From Strix aluco (taxonomy: Eukaryota; Chordata; Aves; Strigiformes; Strigidae), in NCBI RefSeq assembly GCF_031877795.1, contig NC_133933.1:21852029-21916028 (forward strand): a DNA stretch of 64,000 bases. The letters are read 5' to 3'. Under the pieces are notes generated by a model. It saw only the letters and a list, made by a program, of their open reading frames with translations. It ran no database searches and was not told where the DNA came from. A program made the translations under genes and the position numbers. Shown piece by piece: positions 60,104 to 64,000 of this stretch. Each line of letters opens with the position of its first letter. The first letter of the stretch is position 1.

Positions 60104-61099
60104 ATGGCTGCCGAGAGCGAGTGGAGGTGTCCCACCTGCTGTGACAATCAAGAAGATGTCGCTTACGTGTTGCCATGTCTCCACCAATTTTGCATAGGCT
60201 GTGCAGTGCGCCAGGCACAGCAGAACCTACGCTGCCCCCTCTGCAAGTCAGCCACAACAGCCATCAAGTTCTCGGTCTGGTCAGAAAATGATTATTTGAC
60301 ATTCGACGTCCCAGGCCCCACCGAGTCAGTGGCTGAGGACCACCAGGACGAACAGGGGGCTGCGGGGCCACTGCCCAGGGCTCAGGTGGGTGGCTTCCCT
60401 CCAGAGGTCTGGGCAGATTTTTTCAGGAGCCACCGAAATAACATCAGGCCCCTGCTGCCGTGGATGGGACGGGAGCTCCTGCGGCTCTTCGAGGGCCAGT
60501 GGTGGGAGGCAGGTACGGCAGAGGGACTCATTGTGAGCCACCTCTGCCTCTGGGGGCTGGACGAAGCAGTGCTAGTGCGGAACATGCAGAACTGCCTGGG
60601 AGAAAATACACCAACATTTGTCGGCCAGCTCTTCGATGCCGCCGTGCGCCTGTGTGCCATGGAGATCCGCCAGCACGTGGGCCAGCAGGACCCCCATGCT
60701 GCCACTGCCAGAGGGGAGCACGACGGCCCCGCATCCAGCCCCAGCCCCAGCCCCAGCACCTCCCACGGTGGATCTCCTGGCTCCAGCCCAGCCTCCTCCA
60801 CCAGCCCTGAAAGCTCCGATGGGGAGGAGCAAGCCGGCACCTCGGAGGCCGCCCTCCGCGGGGGTCCCAGCCGCCCCCCATCTACTCCTGTCCCGGCAGA
60901 GCAGCAGCAGCCCCAGGAGGAGCCGGGGCAGGCGGCGGTGGCAGGTCCCTCTGCCCAGGGCTGCAGCCACAGCCCCTCTGCTCCCGACCACAGCAGGGAC
61001 CGCTCAACTGGGGGGTCCCGGCGCCCCCCAAAGAGGAGGTCCCCCGGCCCCCAGGACTCTCCCCAGCCCTGCAAGAGGCCGCCCCGCCGGCAGCACTAG
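60104..61099 (+). CDS. Topors-like RING-finger E3 ubiquitin ligase, 331 residues
   Basis: The start is the ATG at 60104, 66 bases into exon 2; upstream in-frame codons have no ATG. The RING finger (C3HC4) is complete: Cys 9, 12, 25, His 27, Cys 30, 33, 44, 47, within WRCPTC, LPCLHQFCIGC and CPLC. RING fingers of this type bind zinc and recruit E2 enzymes. A helical region of about residues 92-190 (PEVWADFF, LLPWMGREL, GQWWEAGTAE) is, from memory, typical of the avian Topors-like family. The rest is low complexity, Pro/Ser-rich with an acidic patch, ending in a basic nuclear-signal-like tail (PPKRRSPGP, CKRPPRRQH). True TOPORS is near 1000 residues and acts as a nuclear ubiquitin and SUMO ligase; these short avian relatives are multi-copy and poorly studied. 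The poly(A) signal is at 61135-61140. The gene looks intact. Confidence 0.85.
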   Translation: MAAESEWRCPTCCDNQEDVAYVLPCLHQFCIGCAVRQAQQNLRCPLCKSATTAIKFSVWSENDYLTFDVPGPTESVAEDHQDEQGAAGPLPRAQVGGFPPEVWADFFRSHRNNIRPLLPWMGRELLRLFEGQWWEAGTAEGLIVSHLCLWGLDEAVLVRNMQNCLGENTPTFVGQLFDAAVRLCAMEIRQHVGQQDPHAATARGEHDGPASSPSPSPSTSHGGSPGSSPASSTSPESSDGEEQAGTSEAALRGGPSRPPSTPVPAEQQQPQEEPGQAAVAGPSAQGCSHSPSAPDHSRDRSTGGSRRPPKRRSPGPQDSPQPCKRPPRRQH

Positions 61100-61140
61100 C
61101 AGGGCTGCAGCAAGTCTTTTTTCAAGGAAAAGACAATAAA

Positions 61141-64000
61141 TTCCTATTTCTTTGACCCTGTCTCTGGGTGCTGCTTTCTCCCCCCTCTCCCGGTGCCTTT
61201 CCCTCTCCTCTGCACCCCACCGTGGTGGCCCCCGCCTGCTGGGGGGCACGGCCATGGGCCCCCGGAGCCCCAGGGCCTTGTTGGCACTGGTCGGGAAGCT
61301 GGTTTTGCTGCAGGTCCAATGCCCTCAGCCTGCCTCCATTCCTTCTCTCTGCCCACCTACTGACACTTCTGCTCTGCTCTGGGTTCTCTTGTTGTCTGAC
61401 ATCAGCCAGGGCAATCTCACTACTGGGAAGGCTGTCAAGGTGGCAGGGACAAGGAGCAGGGGTATCTGAGCCAGAGGCAAGCATTGGTGTAAAGTGTTTG
61501 GCAGGTACTGCATGATTTCTACCAGTCCCAGCCTTTAACAAGAAAGAAAAGTCCTCCAGCTTTCACCTCATGCAGGCTGGCATTTCACTTCTCATTTGGC
61601 CAACAGAGATATTTTGTACAACATCTCTACTCCAGGGCAAAGGTGGAGCAAGAGAAGAAATGCAGAAATACCACCAGAGGAGAAGAGAGAAGGAGAATGA
61701 GCTTGGGGAGGCAAGAGGCACATGCTCAAATGTCCCTCTTTGCATATACCCTGTGCACTCACATTCTCCTAAAACTGCACAGTCACTGTACCAGGAGAAC
61801 TTTGGTAAGGGAAGTGTCATCTTCTAAGCTGAATCCTACCAGCACTACTTCTGAGAGAAAGTACAATGATGGTTCAGTTGGGTTGGGTTTAGCTGGTTAG
61901 GTTTAGCTGGTTTTTGACCTCAGGGTGCACAGCTGTAGAAACCACAATGCCATTAACCCAGCTGTTGTCTTGTCTCTCCAGAGCCTTTCCAAGCTCATTT
62001 GTTGGGGTACTTCTGGGGAGAGATCTGCTGGGTTTTTGCCTCTGTGGTTTGCTTTTCAAAACCAATGCCTGCAGCCAGAAAGTACTTTCTCTTTGTAACA
62101 CCATAGGATTTGTCACCTTCCAGGGCTAAACACAACCATTTTCACTCCTGTTGCTTTCCCACCACCCTTTCTGTATTCTGTGATTCTTTTGAGAGGTCTG
62201 CAGCAGCTGAGAACAACCTCTACCATGCTTCCCCCTCTCATCTAACATCTGGTTGCCACTGCACGGCAGGGCTGAGCCACATCTCTCACTCAGCATCTTC
62301 CAGCAGTAACTCAGTCCCTGTCACACTACCCAGGAACACAAGGACCACCAGGCTTTTTCCACCATTACTACCTTTGGAAAGAGCAGGAAGATCCACTGCA
62401 AGTGCCAGATCTAGGACCAGCCTGATTCCAACCTGGATCAGACACAAATGCAACCTGCACTGTGGCCAACCCTCCCAAGCATGTTCACCCCAAAATCTCT
62501 GCTAGTCTAAAGAGATTGGTTATCATCACTTCTGGCCTCAAACAAGACCGCACTATTTCCATTCCTTTTTCCTTGTGGGTTTCAGACTATACAGTCATAC
62601 AATGTACAAATACTGCACACAACAATATGTGTCCAACTCAGAGGGAGTGCTTACCACAACATAGCTTAATCATTAAACTGGAGTTCCATTAAGTAGCGAG
62701 ACCACTAACTAGTCTGCTTACCTCTAGACAGAAGGCGGCTCTACCCAGCTGTGTTCAGGGAAGAGCAGTGTCTCTAGGCTGGGCAGAGTAATTCAGTAAT
62801 CCTTTAAAAGGAACATTTAAATTGTTCACTTAATGAAGTGATGAGTCACAGGAATAACTGAGAGGAAGGAAGCTTTTTAACCGTGGGTGTGAGCTAGGCA
62901 TTTAAGGGTGCAATTGTGTTTAAGTCAAGATCTTCTTCACTAAACGCTGAACTCAAGGTTTTTTTACTCAGAGGCTGGACCCCAGCCACAGACTGCTGAA
63001 AAGACAGGCTGTTAGGTGGGTGACAGCGTGAGAGACCTCTCCAACGTCTCAGGAGCTGCTGGGAAGCATGCACAGACAGAAGCAGGGCTTTTCTTTCCAT
63101 GTGGTGGTTTCTGATCTATTTTCTTTGGTGTCTGGTTTAATTCTTGCAAGTGAAATTTGTATTTCTACCTTTAGCTATTCGTGGTGTCATGAGAAGTGTC
63201 ACGGTAACTAGCAGACAGCACGAACGTCTCCCAGGTACGTGAGAGGTGGAGGAGTGCTCCTCTCCGCTTGCAGAGGTGGATTTTGCACGAGGCGGTTGTG
63301 TACAGCACTCAGGGACTTTGAAGCGGGATGGTGTACATGGTAAACGTGGCTGTGAACTGAAGACATCTCAGCATGCAGCAGGACGCAGGGCACAAGGTGC
63401 ATCACGCTCACAGGCCTGCCCACAAACATGCAGCGCCGGCAGCTCTGTCCCTGCAAGAGGCAGTGCTGGGTGCGCTGGACCTTGTCCCACCCTTCCTGGT
63501 CAGTAGATATAGCATCAGCCTGATTTCTGCATAAAAGCAGATTGAATTGAAGGGCCAGACTTGAGCTTGACACCTGAAGGTCAGAGTTTAACAAACCATG
63601 AAAAATTACTTAGGGAAAGAAATTTATTCCAAAAGCAGTCCGAAAGTATTATGTGAGAAACAGGAGAATATAGGACTAGTAGTATGAGAAACAGGGCTTC
63701 TGGCTGGACTTACGCATACCATCGGATACTAGATGAGAGTAAACCTTAATAAACATATCTAGTGACGATGTCTTAACTCTTGCCTACTCTTTTTCCTAAA
63801 GCATTAAAAATCCGTGCTACAAATACAGGGCTGGAGAGATGAAAGGTAGACTTCAAAGGCATTGGTGTCATCTAGGAATCACACTTCTATGGATTTTCAT
63901 AAAATCCAAGTACCTATTCTGTTCTTGGCTTTCAAAAAATCTTCCCCCTTAGCGAATAACGATCATGCCTCAAAACAGACACCCACAGAAATAAAGGCCT
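61141..64000. other. Right flank, no gene seen
   Basis: I recognise no gene or element in this stretch. A 14-bp unit (GGTTTAGCTGGTTA-like) is duplicated near 61887-61915. Frames are short on both strands. Confidence 0.5.

Noticed and set aside
59143-60147. 334-codon minus-strand frame
   Set aside because: It runs across the Topors-like promoter and 5' intron, with no recognisable domain.
1-64000. CRISPR arrays, bacterial operons or riboswitches
   Set aside because: None seen. The tandem repeats found lack unique spacers of regular length, and the gene structure is that of a vertebrate.

Overview
The window looks like nuclear DNA from a bird. The main evidence is a CR1 LINE with the avian 3' end, ERVL-type endogenous retrovirus remains, and lineage-expanded avian families (Topors-like RING proteins, ITPRIPL1-like, ARHGAP20-like). 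These sit among spliced vertebrate genes with GT-AG introns, and there is no sign of operons. All calls come from reading the sequence and from memory of protein families; no database search was run.

Left part (1-23240, + strand): a spliced gene resembling ARHGAP20. Ten exons (761 to 23240) join in phase with open frames. They encode the end of a PH domain, a linker and a Ser-rich tail, but the core of the RhoGAP domain is missing where it would be expected. One intron holds an antisense CR1 LINE with an 887-codon uninterrupted frame. The next holds three perfect 58-bp tandem copies and a broken antisense ERVL element, which abuts the leader and LTR of a second ERV.

Middle (24900-37450, + strand): an internally deleted ITPRIPL1-like remnant comes first. 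It is followed by a CpG-island promoter with a ZNF143/STAF-type site driving the first four exons of WDR91; no later WDR91 exons are visible. Next is a compact, apparently intronless gene of about 502 codons built from 228-bp (76-residue) tandem repeats. It has its own TATA box, and its stop codon lies inside its poly(A) signal. I do not recognise this protein.

Right part (37450-64000): an ERV LTR-like piece, a clean 898-bp solo LTR with a 5-bp target duplication, and then a decayed, spliced SLC4A8 (sodium-driven chloride/bicarbonate exchanger) 5' part. The SLC4A8 part runs from the N-terminal domain to the first membrane segments and is frame-broken in at least two exons. After it comes an intact 331-residue Topors-like RING-finger gene with a small 5'-UTR intron and CRE-like repeats in its promoter.

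Taken together, the window is a mosaic. Several genes are represented only by 5' portions or internally deleted copies, next to compact lineage-specific genes that share a TGACATCAC promoter motif. This suggests a duplication-rich avian region, such as a sex-limited chromosome, a microchromosome or a germline-restricted chromosome, but the sequence alone cannot decide which.
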